Assembly: GCF_019029495.1 (NCBI RefSeq)
Contig: NZ_JAERQM010000005.1
Span: 310,001 to 374,000 of the forward strand
Reading direction: 5' to 3'
Length of the DNA: 64,000 bases
Source of the DNA: Falsiroseomonas oleicola
GTDB lineage: Bacteria; Pseudomonadota; Alphaproteobacteria; Acetobacterales; Acetobacteraceae
Below the pieces are notes generated by a model. The model was not told the DNA's origin. It was given only the letters and a program-made list of their open reading frames with translations, and did not search any database. A program made the position numbers and the translations under genes. Position 1 is the first letter of the stretch; each line of letters begins with the position of its first letter. Positions 62,736 through 64,000 of this stretch are shown here, in pieces.

Positions 62736-64000
62736 TCAACGCTTCGCTACGAATGGCGCATTTTGGCGCGCGGCATCCGGCGACACATCTTCCAGCCGGT
62801 CGATCGCCAACAAGGCGGGGAACCAGCGCATCCACAGACATGCCACCACGACGGTGCCAACGCCACCCAGCACCACTGCCGGCACCGGGCCCAGCAGCGC
62901 GGCGGCGACGCCCGATTCGAACTCGCCGAGCTGGTTGGATGTGCCGATGAACAGCGCATTCACCGCCGCCACCCGGCCGCGCATTTCATCCGGCGTCGAA
63001 AGCTGCACGAGGGACTGCCGCACCACCACGCTGACCACATCCGCAGCCCCCAGCAGGATCAGCGCCGCGCTGGACAGGACCAGGGAGCGTGACAGGCCGA
63101 AGACCACCGTCGCCACCCCGAACAGGATCACCGCCAGGAACATCCGCCGGCCCGCGCCATGCCCGATCGGCCGCCAGGCCAGCAGCAGCGACATGGCCAG
63201 GGCGCCGATGGCGGGCGATGCGCGCAGCATGCCGAGGCCCCAGGGGCCGGTCTCCAATATGTCCTTCGCATAGATCGGAAACAGCGCCACCGCGCCGCCC
63301 AGCAGCACCGCCATCATGTCGAGCGAGACGGCGCCGAGCAGCGCCGGGCGCGACCAGATGAAGGTGATGCCGGAAAACAGGCTTTCCATCGTGACCTTGC
63401 CGCGCATCAGCGTGCGCGCCGGGATGCGGATGGCCAGCACCATCAGCCCAGCCAGCAGGAAGGCCAGGGCGGCGAGCCCGTAGGCGGCACCAGCCCCGCC
63501 CAGCGCATAAAGGAAGCCGCCCAGCGCCGGCCCGCAGATGGTCGCGACCTGGTTGGCGGAAGTCGCCATCGCAGTGCCGCGCGGCAGGTCCCGCGCCGCC
63601 ACCACCCCAGCCAGCAGCGCCTGCTGCGCCGGCATCTCGAAGGCGCGGGCGGTGCCGAACAGCACGACGAAGGCGAAGATCGCGTCGCGGTCCAGCCAGC
63701 CGGCCAGGCTGCCCCAGGCAAGGCCGGCCCCGCCCAGCGCCGTCACCATCCGACACAGCCCGACCAGACGGCGGCGGTCCACCCGGTCCGCCACCTGGCC
63801 CACCAGCAGGGTCAGCAGCAGCATGGGCAGAAACTGCGCCAGGCCGACCAGGCCGAGCGCCAGCGCGCTGTCCGTCAGGTCGTAGACCTGCCAGCCCACG
63901 GCGACCACCTGGATCTGCAGGGCCGCGGCCGACAGGATGCGGGAGCCGAGGAACAGGGCGAAGGGGCGTTGCCGCAGCAGGGAAGGGGCGTCGGGTGCGG
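62736..64000 (-). CDS. MFS transporter (MFS_3/EntS-like), 5' partial
   Basis: At least 421 residues; the frame runs past the window end, so the N-terminus is missing. About ten visible TM helices. Family features: VGLAQFLPMLLLTLLVGQVADRVDRRRLV (motif A-like loop), ATSANQVATICGPALGGFLYALGG, STPDEMRGRVAAVNALFIGTSNQLGEFESGVAAALLG. MFS_3 members export siderophores or drugs. A GTG at 63908 is an internal codon rather than a start. Confidence 0.85.
   Translation of the reverse strand, partial: APDAPSLLRQRPFALFLGSRILSAAALQIQVVAVGWQVYDLTDSALALGLVGLAQFLPMLLLTLLVGQVADRVDRRRLVGLCRMVTALGGAGLAWGSLAGWLDRDAIFAFVVLFGTARAFEMPAQQALLAGVVAARDLPRGTAMATSANQVATICGPALGGFLYALGGAGAAYGLAALAFLLAGLMVLAIRIPARTLMRGKVTMESLFSGITFIWSRPALLGAVSLDMMAVLLGGAVALFPIYAKDILETGPWGLGMLRASPAIGALAMSLLLAWRPIGHGAGRRMFLAVILFGVATVVFGLSRSLVLSSAALILLGAADVVSVVVRQSLVQLSTPDEMRGRVAAVNALFIGTSNQLGEFESGVAAALLGPVPAVVLGGVGTVVVACLWMRWFPALLAIDRLEDVSPDAARQNAPFVAKR

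Overview
The window is high-GC DNA of an alphaproteobacterium, most likely a member of the Acetobacteraceae close to Roseomonas. The reasons are a PhyR/NepR/EcfG general stress response locus (an alphaproteobacterial hallmark), the neighbourhood guaA / RNA methyltransferase / guaB / rlmE / ppx, two Bug (TctC) tripartite-transporter receptors, and dense CTG/GCC-rich coding. The genus is inferred from gene content alone, since no database search was possible.

Left part (1-31 kb), mostly core genome. It opens with a partial cyclase, then a minus-strand housekeeping run: guaA, an RTX-repeat protein, a GNAT acetyltransferase, an RsmB-type methyltransferase, guaB, rlmE and ppx. A tRNA-Gln follows, then a Tat-exported amidohydrolase. 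Next come a PepSY / response regulator / histidine kinase unit with a striking divergent operator, a deacetylase-lipoprotein pair, a D-hydroxyacid dehydrogenase, and leuA with a leucine-rich leader peptide. The general stress response cluster (sensor kinase, NepR, EcfG, a second ECF sigma, PhyR) is followed by a DUF1328 gene with a consensus EcfG promoter. An SbmA/BacA-like ABC transporter and the rod-shape operon mreBCD-mrdA-rodA complete this part.

Middle part (31-38.7 kb). A CtaG-like assembly protein is followed by a small catabolic and uptake cluster: amidohydrolase, LysR regulator, class II aldolase, two Bug receptors, a malate/lactate-type dehydrogenase and an MBL-fold hydrolase. Two related arrays of back-to-back hairpins lie at 27.9 and 37.8 kb.

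Genomic island (38.7-48.4 kb). An intact tRNA-Lys (48408-48483) and a copy of its 3' end at 38698-38725 bracket about 9.7 kb. This segment holds an internally deleted IS3 element and an unusual gene set: a stand-alone YcaO protein, a BTAD/SARP-type regulator with TPRs, an animal-type heme peroxidase co-directional with a 134-residue protein of unknown family, a cytosolic-looking subtilase, a lipoprotein and an orphan protein. The set resembles a peptide- or protein-modification system. I do not recognise it as a described one, and it is the most interesting object in the window.

Right part (48.5-64 kb). A DUF2254 membrane protein, SelO, an RpoD-like sigma factor apparently lacking region 1.1, and tRNA-Glu are followed by about 8.6 kb of signalling genes: a REC-histidine kinase, an OmpR-type regulator with a repeated proline linker, a two-TM hybrid kinase, and a GAF/PAS hybrid kinase of about 1350 residues. 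A partial MFS transporter runs off the end.
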